Assembly (NCBI GenBank): GCA_902786595.1
Contig: CADADB010000017.1
Span: 21,096 to 73,725 of the forward strand
DNA from: an uncultured Bacteroidota bacterium
GTDB lineage: Bacteria > Bacteroidota > Bacteroidia > Bacteroidales > WCHB1-69
Direction of reading: 5' to 3'
DNA length: 52,630 nucleotides
Below are positions 14,783 to 23,494 of the stretch, piece by piece (the stretch's first letter is position 1; every line of letters begins with the position of its first letter). The notes below the pieces were generated by a model, which did no database searches, was not told the origin of the DNA, and worked only from the letters and a program-made list of their open reading frames with translations. Position numbers and translations under genes: made by a program.

Positions 14783-17131
14783 TTACGAAGCTTCGGCGAG
14801 GACAACCGTTCCTTTGCCCGCGTCCATCCTGATGCGGTCGCCGTTTTTCAGCAGTTTGGTGGCCCCTTTCATGTTGACAATCGCGGGCAATCCGTACTCA
14901 CGCGCCACGACCGCTCCGTGAGACAAGGACGATCCGATTTCGGTGATCATGCCGTTTACGATCGAGTAGTACGGCGTCCAGCCGATATCCGTGAACCGCG
15001 CCACCATGATTTCCCCTTTTTGTAGTTTGTTGGCATCGTCGATGGAATAAACGACGCGCACAATTCCCTCGCATTCCCCGTTGGAGACGGGAACACCCTT
15101 CATCACACCGTCATTTTGTCCCACATCGAAGACATCCGCTGTGGGCTTTCCGATATAAATATCGTCAAATGAGAGGTTTTCCTGAATGGCGTATGCTTTT
15201 CGTCTTCTCTCGGCAACGGCGAGTAGGGTAGTGTCACCGTCAATGAGCTTGCCGATCTCCGTATGCGTCAGAAAGTAGATCAAATCCGTGTCAGTCAAGA
15301 TATTGGCAGTCATCATCAGTTCGGCCAGGCGTGCGTACTGCTGTTTGAAAAGGTCGATGATTTGGATCAACTGTGATTTTGTGTATTCGCGATCCACCAC
15401 CGCTTGTCTGGCCCTCTTGGCAAAAATGATGGAAGCCCGTTTTAACAGAGGGTTCCGGATAAAGGCAAATTCTTTACGAAGGTCTATCTTTTCTTCGCTT
15501 TGAACGAGCTTCATCGGTGAATTGATGATGCTCTGCAGGTAATTCATCAGCGGGAGTTCGTCTTCTCTCCATGGTTTGTTCCTCATCTCCGCCTCCTTGA
15601 TGCAGCGGTGGCCGTGACGCGCCAGAAAATCCTGGTACTTAGCGTTGGTCTCTGCGTCGTTTTTAATGAATTCAAGCAATTCGCCAGCACGGAAATCCAC
15701 GGCTTTGGGCTCGCGCTTTTTGATTAACGCCGCCATCTCCTGCAAACACGAGAGAATATCGGCACTCTCGATGTTGGGAATGTTGGTCAGCAGATGCGAT
15801 AGGAAGGACTGATACCTCTTTTTGTCCGGGAAATACTTGTCAAGCATCATGTACAGGGTGCTGGTGGCGCTGCCGGAAGACGAGGAGGAAGCGTAATGGT
15901 AGATGAGACTCTCGTCCAAATAGGCGAGATTGTAGTCGATGCTCCGATATAGTTCTTGGTATGAAGAGGTTTCCGTGAAGTGTACTTTGGTCAGCATCGC
16001 GTCGAAACGCTTCATCGCGCGCCTGCCGGACATCACATAGCGCAGGAATTTCACGGAATTGATGCAGCGGACTATCGGATTGGAGAACTTGGCGGTGATG
16101 GGAGGGTAGTCGTGGTATTCACCCATGATGGACAGGTTCATCGACTGCGGATTGGCGATTCCGACCTTCGCGTACATGTTGTAAAGCAGGTTCATGTCGA
16201 AGAACAGATGACCCGATATGGAGGAAATCAGCCGCAACGGTTTTTCTTCGTATGGAGAGCTATATACACCGGCTTTGTAGAGCATATAACGCATGCCGTA
16301 GTCGATGGCTTTCGCAGAGGTGGACAGCGTCAGTGGTGTGACGGCTCCCGGCATCATCTCTCCCACATTTCGTTTGGTAAAGAGATGTCCGCTCAAGTCA
16401 TCGTCGCGGTCAAATTCTTCAATGTCAATGATTTCTGTCGTGATGGGGCGCATTTGCAGCAGGTAGAGCTGTCTGTTGTGGATGGCCCATTCCAGATCCA
16501 TCTCCCCATCAAAAGCAGTCCGGACTTTCTTCCCGGTCTCATAGAGCCGTTTGATCTCGTCTTCGTTGAGCAAGTCGTCGCTGCAAGGACGGTAATATTT
16601 GCGGGATATCTCGTAGCGGTGGGCGGTGACCTGACCGGAAACCAGATTCTCGCCCTGTCCGCTGACCGCTTCAATGAGGATGGCTGACCCGTTGTTCGGA
16701 CCGGCAGTGAAAAGCACCCCCGCCTTGTCGCTGTCAATCATCTCCTGGACGACGATGTTCATCGTGCCCTGTTTCAACTCGAAGTGGCGGGCGTAATCCT
16801 CCACGCGGCGGGAATTCAGGGACTCCAAGCATTTCTTGACGCTTTCCATCAGATGGGAATGGTCCACGAACAGGCAAGTCTCATATTGTCCGGCATTCGA
16901 GGCCGATGATTGATCCTCGTTGGAGGCGGACGAGCGCACCGACACTTTTTCTGCTTTCATGGCGTCAAAGGCTTGATAAATTGCCTCTTCGTCAATTTGG
17001 TCCGTGTTGGTGATGACGAACCCTTTGGGAACGGTGAATCCGTGCCGAACCAACATGTCCAGACCTTTCGCTTTCCCTCCAACGGATGGATAAATCTCTT
17101 CCGGTAATTGTCCTAACTGGTAAATTTTCAT
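14783..17131 (-). CDS. PEP-synthase / rifampin-phosphotransferase-like enzyme
   Basis: 782 residues in three parts. The N-terminal ATP-grasp-like PEP/pyruvate-binding domain (about 1-235) has GGKAKGLDMLVRHGFTVPKGF, SSASNEDQSSASNAGQYE and DLEWAIHNRQLYLLQMRPI. A divergent helical middle (about 250-680) follows. The C-terminal swivelling phospho-His domain carries the likely phosphohistidine His738 in SSLSHGAVVAREYGLPA. The SHGAVVAREYG form is closer to Rph/YvkC-type proteins than to classical PEP synthase (CHAA). In that family ATP's beta-phosphate is moved to an acceptor through the His. The acceptor here is unknown: the middle domain decides it and is not recognisable. The ATG overlaps the stop of the upstream gene (ATGA), so the two are translationally coupled. 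Confidence 0.85.
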   Translation of the reverse strand: MKIYQLGQLPEEIYPSVGGKAKGLDMLVRHGFTVPKGFVITNTDQIDEEAIYQAFDAMKAEKVSVRSSASNEDQSSASNAGQYETCLFVDHSHLMESVKKCLESLNSRRVEDYARHFELKQGTMNIVVQEMIDSDKAGVLFTAGPNNGSAILIEAVSGQGENLVSGQVTAHRYEISRKYYRPCSDDLLNEDEIKRLYETGKKVRTAFDGEMDLEWAIHNRQLYLLQMRPITTEIIDIEEFDRDDDLSGHLFTKRNVGEMMPGAVTPLTLSTSAKAIDYGMRYMLYKAGVYSSPYEEKPLRLISSISGHLFFDMNLLYNMYAKVGIANPQSMNLSIMGEYHDYPPITAKFSNPIVRCINSVKFLRYVMSGRRAMKRFDAMLTKVHFTETSSYQELYRSIDYNLAYLDESLIYHYASSSSSGSATSTLYMMLDKYFPDKKRYQSFLSHLLTNIPNIESADILSCLQEMAALIKKREPKAVDFRAGELLEFIKNDAETNAKYQDFLARHGHRCIKEAEMRNKPWREDELPLMNYLQSIINSPMKLVQSEEKIDLRKEFAFIRNPLLKRASIIFAKRARQAVVDREYTKSQLIQIIDLFKQQYARLAELMMTANILTDTDLIYFLTHTEIGKLIDGDTTLLAVAERRRKAYAIQENLSFDDIYIGKPTADVFDVGQNDGVMKGVPVSNGECEGIVRVVYSIDDANKLQKGEIMVARFTDIGWTPYYSIVNGMITEIGSSLSHGAVVAREYGLPAIVNMKGATKLLKNGDRIRMDAGKGTVVLAEAS

Positions 17132-18144
17132 CGTATTATTTTCTTTAATTCTCTTTGATTGAAATAACGGTTGCGGTCGGCGTTGAAGCCGATTTCCAGA
17201 ATGCCGCGACAGGTTTTGCCGTCGATGGTGAATTCCGCGATGTTCTCGTGCAGAATATATTGGCCTTCCTGAAAATGGTACGTGACTCCCGTCAAGAACT
17301 TCACTTCAACGGGAATCGTTCTGGAATCGTCCAGTTTCATGCGAAAAGCCAGTTCGTGGGGAATAGTCCCTTGGTTAATTCGCTGAAAATCCAGATCTGC
17401 CTGCAACATGAAATGCAGCTTGGTTTTGTCTCGGTAATGCCCTACCTCCAGGACGCTCATCACGGGATAAGATACTAAGGAGTAGTTGAGCTGTTGATTT
17501 TGGGAAACGGCCATCAGCCAGAGGTGGTTGTTCATATAGTTCCAGTCTCGCTTCCCGAAGGAATGGTCGCGTACGCACGGCAGACGGAAATCTGTGGTAT
17601 TGCCGTTCAGCGTCAGTTGGCCTTCCAGCACGCCTTCCTGCTCATAGTGGCATTGTCCGCTGACGTTTTGCAGCTGGCCGAAAAACGATTTGCTCCATTT
17701 ATCGTTGGCAATCCCTGTAGCCATTCTTTCTGCCGGCATATCGCTCGTGAAATCAATGGGTTTCTGCCTGCCAACAAAGGTTGCGTGAAGGCATGCCTCG
17801 TCGGTCTCATTCAGTTTTCCTTGATAAGTAACAGTCCAGTTGTCCCCGTTTTTTTCCACCTGGATGGGGGATGCACCGACAGGGAAATATTCCTGTTGCA
17901 AGGTATAAATCTTACCGTCTATATAGACGGCGAACCAGGTTTCCTCCGAATGAACCCTCTTTCCCAGACGGGCAAAGACGGACATTTTCTCGTCGTGGGC
18001 CGAAAAATAGTAGGAATTGTTCAGCATCGCGTCCGTTTCACCTTCGAGGAAAAAGTTCTCGGCATAGTGGTAATCAAACGGTTTTTGTTTGTTCCGTTTG
18101 GTCAATGCCTGGCACATGATTCGCTTTTTGAAACCGTAAAACAT
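17128..18144 (-). CDS. Lipocalin-like (CrtC/AttH-type) protein coupled to the PEP-synthase-like enzyme
   Basis: 338 residues with no signal peptide; beta-rich. The best-conserved segment is LPCVRDHSFGKRDWNYM, then YPVMSVLEVGHY and a C-terminal GKTCRGILEIGFN. Such R-x-H-S-F/W-G-x-R-x-W signatures occur in CrtC/AttH-like double-lipocalin proteins. From memory, a similar block precedes the PEP-synthase-like region in single large animal proteins annotated as putative phosphoenolpyruvate synthase; this is inference. It probably binds or presents a hydrophobic or small substrate to its coupled partner. First gene of the pair, 4-base overlap, promoter at 18165-18172. Confidence 0.7.
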   Translation of the reverse strand: MFYGFKKRIMCQALTKRNKQKPFDYHYAENFFLEGETDAMLNNSYYFSAHDEKMSVFARLGKRVHSEETWFAVYIDGKIYTLQQEYFPVGASPIQVEKNGDNWTVTYQGKLNETDEACLHATFVGRQKPIDFTSDMPAERMATGIANDKWSKSFFGQLQNVSGQCHYEQEGVLEGQLTLNGNTTDFRLPCVRDHSFGKRDWNYMNNHLWLMAVSQNQQLNYSLVSYPVMSVLEVGHYRDKTKLHFMLQADLDFQRINQGTIPHELAFRMKLDDSRTIPVEVKFLTGVTYHFQEGQYILHENIAEFTIDGKTCRGILEIGFNADRNRYFNQRELKKIIR

Positions 18145-18164
18145 AATCTAAAATTAAGACGCTG

Positions 18165-18172
18165 CAAATCTA
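18165..18172 (-). promoter_or_regulatory. Promoter -7 box TAGATTTG (lipocalin-like/PEP-synthase-like pair)
   Basis: Minus-strand TAnnTTTG box about 20 bases before the start at 18144. The 18145-18510 gap is a divergent AT-rich promoter region with a small hairpin near 18295-18325; I see no gene in it. Confidence 0.55.
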
Positions 18173-18402
18173 ATAAAAATCCGTATTAAATTTTAAGTTT
18201 TTTTAAGAATTGTATTTAGTTAAAAATCAAATTGTTATTTGTCTTAATTTGATTTTTGAAGAAAAAATAACTCCTCGTTTTGGTCTCATTTTTCGCACCC
18301 GTTGAAGCGGATGCGCGGAGAATGACTTATGAATTAAAAAAAACAAAAGAACTCATGCGACAAAACAAAAATATTGGCACGATGACAATCCATAATAAAT
18401 TG

Positions 18403-18410
18403 TATATTTG
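18403..18410 (+). promoter_or_regulatory. Promoter -7 box TATATTTG (lipoprotein gene)
   Basis: TAnnTTTG box about 100 bases before ATG 18511, giving a longer 5' leader than is usual in this window. Confidence 0.6.
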
Positions 18411-18510
18411 CCTCGTTATATCTTCAGCTTCTGTTTGACGAATTTCGCAGGGACTGGAGGTGTGGCGTGAAAAAATATAAGAATAGTATCATCCAATAAT
18501 TCAAATAATT

Positions 18511-19077
18511 ATGAAAAAGAGTATTTTAATCATCTTGACCCTTGTAGCCCTGGTAATGTGCGGCTGCGAGCAAAATCCAAACAACCCTGGCGGCAACAAT
18601 AACCCTGGGGGCAACAACAACACCGACGAACCATCCATCGACATCACGCCCTATTTGGGCAAATACTTGATGACCCGCCACACCGAGCTCTCCATCAATG
18701 TGCTCAACATGTTTTCTTTCCCGCTCGACAAAGACCTTGATGTTGAAGTGGTCACCGTCAAAAGCGACCCCACTGTCGAAAACGGCATCATTCTCAGCAA
18801 TAACGACGCTCTGTATCTGCGCGGTATTGTCGATACCGACGGTCTCCATCTTCAAAACGACACTGTCCTTCTCGTAATAGATACCACCATCGCAAACTAC
18901 CCCCTCAACTTCGGTGTCAGTGTCTGCATGACCCATCCCACCATCCAACCACCTGTAAACGGCGTTATGGAATGGACCAGCATTGCAACCGGTAGCGCCT
19001 CCACCACCGTACTTGGCATTCCCATCAACGCCACCCTCACTGGTGACATGCGCTATAGGACAGTCTGGAGCAACTAA
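18511..19077 (+). CDS. Putative lipoprotein with Asn/Gly-rich linker
   Basis: 188 residues. The N-terminal signal with lipobox VMCGC puts the lipidated Cys at about residue 19. Next comes an Asn/Pro/Gly linker made of a repeated NNPGG unit (about 22-38), then a compact beta-rich domain of about 145 residues (DITPYLGKYLM, a later GVMEWTSIA). Probably anchored in the outer membrane. I do not recognise the domain; it resembles lipocalin-like or calycin-like small Bacteroidota lipoproteins only in general. Monocistronic, with a strong terminator. Confidence 0.8.
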   Translation: MKKSILIILTLVALVMCGCEQNPNNPGGNNNPGGNNNTDEPSIDITPYLGKYLMTRHTELSINVLNMFSFPLDKDLDVEVVTVKSDPTVENGIILSNNDALYLRGIVDTDGLHLQNDTVLLVIDTTIANYPLNFGVSVCMTHPTIQPPVNGVMEWTSIATGSASTTVLGIPINATLTGDMRYRTVWSN

Positions 19078-19125
19078 GCTTCTGATTTGTGTCCAGAAAG
19101 TTCATTTTTGCATACGATAAAAAAA

Positions 19126-19158
19126 CCGCCGTAAGTCACAAACTTACGGCGGTTTTTT
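19126..19158. terminator. Strong bidirectional terminator
   Basis: CCGCCGTAAGT (19126-19136), loop CACAA, ACTTACGGCGG (19142-19152), T6 after and A7 before. It serves the lipoprotein gene (+) and the tRNA-Ser gene (-). Confidence 0.93.
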
Positions 19159-19160
19159 CG

Positions 19161-19247
19161 CGGAAAGTACAGGATTCGAACCTGTGAGAGCTTTTACACC
19201 CTGGCGGTTTTCGAAACCGCTGCCTTCAGCCGCTCGGCCAACTTTCC
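19161..19247 (-). tRNA. tRNA-Ser (anticodon CGA)
   Basis: A class II tRNA (87 nt): acceptor GGAAAGT/ACTTTCC, anticodon stem GCGGT/ACCGC with loop TTCGAAA, long variable arm, T-loop TTCGAAT. CCA is not encoded. Confidence 0.95.
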
Positions 19248-19264
19248 TTTCTCAAAAGAGCGCG

Positions 19265-19272
19265 CAAAAATA
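19265..19272 (-). promoter_or_regulatory. Promoter -7 box TATTTTTG (tRNA-Ser)
   Basis: Minus-strand TAnnTTTG box 17 bases before the tRNA-Ser 5' end. Confidence 0.7.
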
Positions 19273-19327
19273 CATTTTTTTTCGGTATCTCTGAGGATAC
19301 ATGGTTCTTTTTTTCTTTTTCGTTTTT

Positions 19328-19428
19328 AAGGCAAAAGGCAATAGGCAATAGTGAACAGTGAATGGAGAATAGTTTAAGTCTAAGTCATTTGTCAATGTTT
19401 AAAAGCCAAAAGCTAACAGCTAACAGCA
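19328..19428 (-). repeat. Mixed heptamer tract downstream of pepD
   Basis: On the minus strand GCTGTTA/GCTTTTG units beyond the pepD terminator, then TTCACTG/TTGCCTA-like units. Confidence 0.65.
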
Positions 19429-19430
19429 AA

Positions 19431-19462
19431 AACGCAGTTCCGGAAAAGTCCGGAACTGCGTT
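19431..19462. terminator. Terminator of pepD
   Basis: A 14-bp perfect stem (AACGCAGTTCCGGA with its complement, loop AAAG), with A5 before and T5 after. It lies 27 bases beyond the pepD stop. Confidence 0.9.
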
Positions 19463-19488
19463 TTTAGTTAATAATTCCGAAAAACGGA

Positions 19489-20943
19489 CTACTTCACATT
19501 CTTCAGCACCTCCACGAGGAAGTCGTAGAATTTGCCGACGCTCTCGATGTTGACGCGCTCGACGGGGGAGTGCGGGTGCTCGATGGTCGGGCCGAAGGAG
19601 ACCATGTCCCAGTCGGGATAGCAGACTCCGAAGAGGCCGCATTCCAGACCGGCGTGGATGGCCATCACTTTGGGTTCGTTGCCGTATTTCTCCTTATAGA
19701 CCTTCATGCAGGTGCTCATGATCGGGCTCTGCATGTTGGGGTTCCAACCGGGATAGGCGCCGGTGAGCTCGATGCCGCATTCGGCCAGTTCGGCGATGGC
19801 GACCATCTTCTCGCCCAGGGCCTCTTTCGCGCTGTTCACGCTGCTGCGCAACAGGCACTTGGCACTCATCTCACCGTTCTCGGCGACGAAGTTGGCTAAG
19901 TTGTTGGAGGTCTCCACCAAACCGGGCATGGAGTCGCTCATGCGCTGCACACCGTTCGGGATGGCGAAAATCATGTTCAGGAACTGGCAAAGGGCTTTGG
20001 GCTCGATGACCTGTGCGGGAGCATCGACAGCCGTCACGGTAAGGCTGAGACCTTCCTCGGTGAGGGCGAACTCTTTCTTCACGACCGTTTCGAACTCTTT
20101 GGCAAAGGCCTCGAATTCAGCAGCTTTCGCAGCGGGAACGGTCAAGATGGCCGTGGCCTCGCGCGGGATGGCGTTGCGCAGACCGCCGCCGTTGATGCAG
20201 GCGACGCAGCCGCCGAAGTCGCGGACCACCTTCTGCAGGAAGCGCGTGGCGATCTTGTTGGCGTTGGCGCGACCGAGGTTGATGTCCATGCCGGAGTGAC
20301 CGCCGTGCAGACCCGTGATGAAGAGTTTGTAGCCCTTCATGCCGGCGGGCGTGGCCACGGTGGTGTAGGTGCGGTGGAAGTTGGCGTCCAGACCGCCGGC
20401 GCAGCCCACGTAGAGCTCGCCTTCCGTCTCGGAGTCAAGGTTGATGAGGATCTTGCCCTTCACGAAACCGGGTTTCAGACCGAAAGCGCCGGTCATGCCG
20501 GTCTCTTCGTCGATGGTGACGAGCACCTCGATGGGTCCGTGTTGGCAGTTGGGGTCGGTGATGGCGGCCAGAGCGGCGGCCACGCCGATGCCGTCGTCAG
20601 CACCCAGAGTGGTCTTGTTGGCGCGCACCCAGCCGTTGTCGATGATCGGCTCGATGGGGTCGGTCAGGAAGTTGTGTGCCTTGTCGCTGTCGGCTTGCGG
20701 CACCATGTCGCAGTGGGCCTGCAGCACGACGGGCGTGCGGTTTTCGAAGCCAGGAGTGGCGGGGACGGTGAACAGCAGGTTGCCGGTCTCGTCTTGCACC
20801 ACGGGGATGTTGTTCTCTTTAGCCCATTCTTTGTACCATTTCACCACGGCAGTCTCGTGCTTGGAAGGGTGGGGGGCGTCACAAATGTGTCCGAAGATGT
20901 CCCATAATCCTTTGGGATACAGATTCAAAAGTTCTTGATTCAT
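19489..20943 (-). CDS. pepD: Aminoacyl-histidine dipeptidase
   Basis: 484 residues, the standard length of PepD (beta-alanyl-histidine dipeptidase, M20 family), a cytoplasmic zinc enzyme that splits X-His and other dipeptides. Zinc and catalytic motifs: LQAHCDMVPQ, LGADDGIGVAAALA, TIDEETGMTGAFGL, INLDSETEGELYVGCAGG and C-terminal AIHAGLECGLF. The dimerisation lid domain begins near KLFITGLHGGHSGMDI. Monocistronic, with a promoter and a strong terminator. Confidence 0.96.
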   Translation of the reverse strand: MNQELLNLYPKGLWDIFGHICDAPHPSKHETAVVKWYKEWAKENNIPVVQDETGNLLFTVPATPGFENRTPVVLQAHCDMVPQADSDKAHNFLTDPIEPIIDNGWVRANKTTLGADDGIGVAAALAAITDPNCQHGPIEVLVTIDEETGMTGAFGLKPGFVKGKILINLDSETEGELYVGCAGGLDANFHRTYTTVATPAGMKGYKLFITGLHGGHSGMDINLGRANANKIATRFLQKVVRDFGGCVACINGGGLRNAIPREATAILTVPAAKAAEFEAFAKEFETVVKKEFALTEEGLSLTVTAVDAPAQVIEPKALCQFLNMIFAIPNGVQRMSDSMPGLVETSNNLANFVAENGEMSAKCLLRSSVNSAKEALGEKMVAIAELAECGIELTGAYPGWNPNMQSPIMSTCMKVYKEKYGNEPKVMAIHAGLECGLFGVCYPDWDMVSFGPTIEHPHSPVERVNIESVGKFYDFLVEVLKNVK

Positions 20944-20996
20944 TGTAATATTGTTTAAGTTTACAAATATTGATTGTCCATTCTCAAAAGAACCCG

Positions 20997-21004
20997 CAAA
21001 GGTA
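20997..21004 (-). promoter_or_regulatory. Promoter -7 box TACCTTTG (pepD)
   Basis: Minus-strand TAnnTTTG box about 53 bases before the pepD ATG. Confidence 0.65.
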
Positions 21005-21069
21005 ATAATTTTTTTGATAAACTTGGTTGCAAAACCTAATGCTTGAACTTGAGTGTAAAGGAAAGTGAT

Positions 21070-21414
21070 TTATACAGTCGCCACTTCAGCTTTCTTTTTT
21101 GGAGAAAACCAAGTGGTCATATTTCTTATGGAATTGAACCGGGAGATGACCGTCTCTTTTCCCCTCGCTGTCTGCAGGTTGTATCGCGCCTGCATGTTCA
21201 ACCAATGTTCCGCAGGCGTGCCTAACGCGGCCTCTATCAAAATGGCGAAATCTGCAGTTATGGATCTCTTTCCGTTCAAAATCTCGTTCAACATAGTATA
21301 TGATACCTCAATGGCTTTTGCGAATTCCTTTTGCGTGATTCCTCTTGACTCCAGTTCCTCCTTTAACATCTCTCCAGGATGAATGGCTATGTATGAAAAA
21401 CCTAAATTACTCAT
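21070..21414 (-). CDS. higA: HigA-family antitoxin
   Basis: 114 residues. The XRE-type helix-turn-helix has the HigA hallmark N-terminus IHPGEMLKEELESRGITQKEFAKAIEV and the second helix pair LNEILNGKRSITADFAILIEAALGTPAEHWLNMQ. It binds and neutralises the toxin encoded just upstream (7-base gap) and normally represses the operon. The order toxin-antitoxin is typical of higBA. Confidence 0.9.
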   Translation of the reverse strand: MSNLGFSYIAIHPGEMLKEELESRGITQKEFAKAIEVSYTMLNEILNGKRSITADFAILIEAALGTPAEHWLNMQARYNLQTARGKETVISRFNSIRNMTTWFSPKKKAEVATV

Positions 21415-21421
21415 AAATCCC

Positions 21422-21736
21422 TTATTTATAATGATTTGTTATATCCAAAATATTACATACTGTTATTGTCGTCTTTTCTTTCTGTTCTACCTTGAACACC
21501 AATCTGTACTTATGATCAATTCGAATAGAGGACAGGTCAGCTTTATCGCCACTCAAGACTTCGTAGTTCAGTGAGTTCAAAACAAAGAGTGATTCAATAT
21601 TAGGCGCATCTGCTAAAGTGATGATACGTTTTACATAATTCCGCACCACTTTTGGTTGAAAACGATGCTTTTTGTCCGAGCACTTTCCGTTGTAATAGAG
21701 TTCTGATAGATAATCTTTGTCAAAATGAATTTCCAT
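21422..21736 (-). CDS. higB: HigB/RelE-family toxin
   Basis: 104 residues from ATG 21736. RelE/ParE-superfamily mRNA interferase type: short, basic, with the core pattern KVVRNYVKRIITLADAPNIESL, LNYEVLSGDKADLSSIRIDHKYRLVFKV and a final ICNILDITNHYK-like strand. Expected to cut mRNA on the ribosome when free of antitoxin. The start at 21736 is preferred over an in-frame ATG at 21781 because the -7 box is at 21750-21757. Confidence 0.85.
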   Translation of the reverse strand: MEIHFDKDYLSELYYNGKCSDKKHRFQPKVVRNYVKRIITLADAPNIESLFVLNSLNYEVLSGDKADLSSIRIDHKYRLVFKVEQKEKTTITVCNILDITNHYK

Positions 21737-21749
21737 GACTTCTTCGCGG

Positions 21750-21757
21750 CAAAAATA
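21750..21757 (-). promoter_or_regulatory. Promoter -7 box TATTTTTG (higBA)
   Basis: Minus-strand TAnnTTTG box 13 bases before the higB ATG. The gap 21737-22161 otherwise holds AT-rich sequence, an inverted repeat and the cyuA promoter. Confidence 0.7.
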
Positions 21758-21890
21758 CAATTTTATTTTGAAATTCACCAAAATAGTGAATTTTTTTGGT
21801 TTTACAGGTTAACTGACTGATTGATTGAAATAAAGATTCTCTTCTTCGGGAAACAATTTTGTTTATCAACTTCTAATATGCATATCATTA

Positions 21891-21920
21891 TTTTTATGTT
21901 TTAATGATTAAAATGATATG
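21891..21920. promoter_or_regulatory. Inverted repeat CATATCATT / AATGATATG
   Basis: A perfect 9-bp inverted repeat with a 12-base spacer in the divergent higBA-cyuA gap. A possible operator; too far (about 130 bases) from the higBA box to be a classical HigA site, so its role is open. Confidence 0.4.
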
Positions 21921-22134
21921 GCAAATATACAACACCAGAAGGCGTTTGTCAAGGGCTTCGCTAAATAATTTTTGATGTTCAAAACCAGAATAATACGGAA
22001 TATTTTAACAATTGAAATTTTAATTGTTAAGTTTTTGGCGTGGTTTTTCGCAGGATTACGCAAGTTGCTACCGCAAATCGAGCATGCGCACCACTGTGTT
22101 TTTCTTCCCCAACTCGTGTTTCACGAATATTATG

Positions 22135-22142
22135 TATCTTTG
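22135..22142 (+). promoter_or_regulatory. Promoter -7 box TATCTTTG (cyuA)
   Basis: TAnnTTTG box 19 bases before ATG 22162; it fixes that start over longer in-frame extensions. Confidence 0.7.
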
Positions 22143-22161
22143 CAGTCTCAAATTTTACCCA

Positions 22162-23442
22162 ATGACTCCAGAAGAACGAAACCGCATAATTGCCTTGGTG
22201 AAACGGGAGGTGGTGCCCGCCATTGGCTGTACCGAGCCGATGGCCGTGGCGCTGGCCGTCGCCAAAGCCAAGGAAACCCTGGGCGGGATGCCCAAGCAGA
22301 TTGTCGTGTCACTCAGCGCGAATATGTTGAAAAACGCCATGGGCGTGGGAATCCCCGGCACCGGCATGGTCGGACTGCCCATCGCCATCGCCCTCGGCGC
22401 ATTAGCTGGCAAATCCGAGTATCAGCTTGAGGTGCTGAAAGATATCACTCCCGAAATGGTGGAGAAGGGCAAGGTGTTCATCGCCCAGAACCGCATCAAA
22501 ATCCTCCAAAAGAAGGAGGTCGAGGAGAAACTCTACATCGAGGTGGAGTGCCATAACGGCGACGACAACGTGACCGTGGTCATCAGCGGCATGCACACCC
22601 ATTTCAGCTACATCTCCAAAAACGGCCACGTACTGCTTGACGATCGCGTGAAGACCGAGACCAAAGACGAACCCGAGGACCCGAAGCTGACCATGCGCAT
22701 GGTGTATGACTTCGCGACCACCGCCCCGATTTCGGAAATCCATTTCATTCTCGAAACTGCCGAGCTGAACAAACGCGCGGCGGAGATGTCGCTGAGTAAA
22801 CACTACGGCCATGGGCTGGGGCGCACCATCTTCATGGAGCCGAGAACCCAGTTCTTCGGCAACGGCATCTACTCCAAAATCCTCTCTTACACGTCTGCGG
22901 CGTGCGACGCGCGTATGGCGGGCGTGAAGGTGCCCGTGATGAGCAACTCAGGCAGCGGCAACCAGGGCATCGCGGCCACGCTGCCCGTCTGGGTGTTCGC
23001 CAAAGAACGCCTCAAAAGCGAGGAAGAACTCACGAGAGCGCTGATGCTCAGTCATTTGACAGTGATTTATATCAAGCAGAGCTTCGGACGATTGTCGCCG
23101 TTGTGCGGCTGCGTGGTGGCGGCCACGGGCTCCGCGTGCGGCCTCACTTACCTGCTTAACGGCAGCTACGAACAGATTGTCTATGCCGTGAAAAACATGA
23201 TCGCCAACATCACGGGCATGATCTGCGACGGCGCGAAGCCGAGCTGCTCGCTGAAGGTCGCCACGGGTGTCTCCACTGCAGTTCTTTCCTCCATGCTGGC
23301 CATTGAAAACGAGGTGGTTACGCCGGAAGAAGGCATCATCGACGCGGATGTCGATAAGTGCGTGCAGAACATGGCCAACATCGGCAACCACGGCATGGCA
23401 GCCACCGACAGTCTGGTGCTGGACATCATGACGCAGAAGTAA
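22162..23442 (+). CDS. cyuA: L-cysteine desulfidase / UPF0597 serine-dehydratase-like protein
   Basis: 426 residues. This family (YhaM/CyuA, serine dehydratase alpha-like) uses an iron-sulfur cluster to break L-cysteine into pyruvate, ammonia and sulfide. Cluster-type cysteines: PAIGCTEPMAVALA near the N-terminus, RLSPLCGCVVAATGSACGL, and CDGAKPSCSLKVATGVS. NSGSGNQGIAATLPVW is also diagnostic. Cytoplasmic. pgi follows at once, after a 24-bp tandem duplication, so co-transcription is likely. The gene symbol is a family-level assignment. Confidence 0.88.
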   Translation: MTPEERNRIIALVKREVVPAIGCTEPMAVALAVAKAKETLGGMPKQIVVSLSANMLKNAMGVGIPGTGMVGLPIAIALGALAGKSEYQLEVLKDITPEMVEKGKVFIAQNRIKILQKKEVEEKLYIEVECHNGDDNVTVVISGMHTHFSYISKNGHVLLDDRVKTETKDEPEDPKLTMRMVYDFATTAPISEIHFILETAELNKRAAEMSLSKHYGHGLGRTIFMEPRTQFFGNGIYSKILSYTSAACDARMAGVKVPVMSNSGSGNQGIAATLPVWVFAKERLKSEEELTRALMLSHLTVIYIKQSFGRLSPLCGCVVAATGSACGLTYLLNGSYEQIVYAVKNMIANITGMICDGAKPSCSLKVATGVSTAVLSSMLAIENEVVTPEEGIIDADVDKCVQNMANIGNHGMAATDSLVLDIMTQK

Positions 23443-23487
23443 GACAGAACGTTAATTAAAATATAAGACAGAACGTTAATTAAAATA
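23440..23487 (+). repeat. Exact 24-bp tandem duplication between cyuA and pgi
   Basis: A unit starting TAAGACAGAACGTTAATTAA is present twice head to tail. The first copy begins with the cyuA stop codon; the second ends 7 bases before the pgi ATG. A third partial TAAGG follows. Confidence 0.92.
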
Positions 23488-23494
23488 TAAGGAT

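Noticed and set aside
21750-21929. A second minus-strand promoter box (TATATTTG, 21922-21929) for higBA
   Set aside because: The box at 21750-21757 is much closer to higB and fits better; the distal one has no gene start near it, though it may be used in addition.
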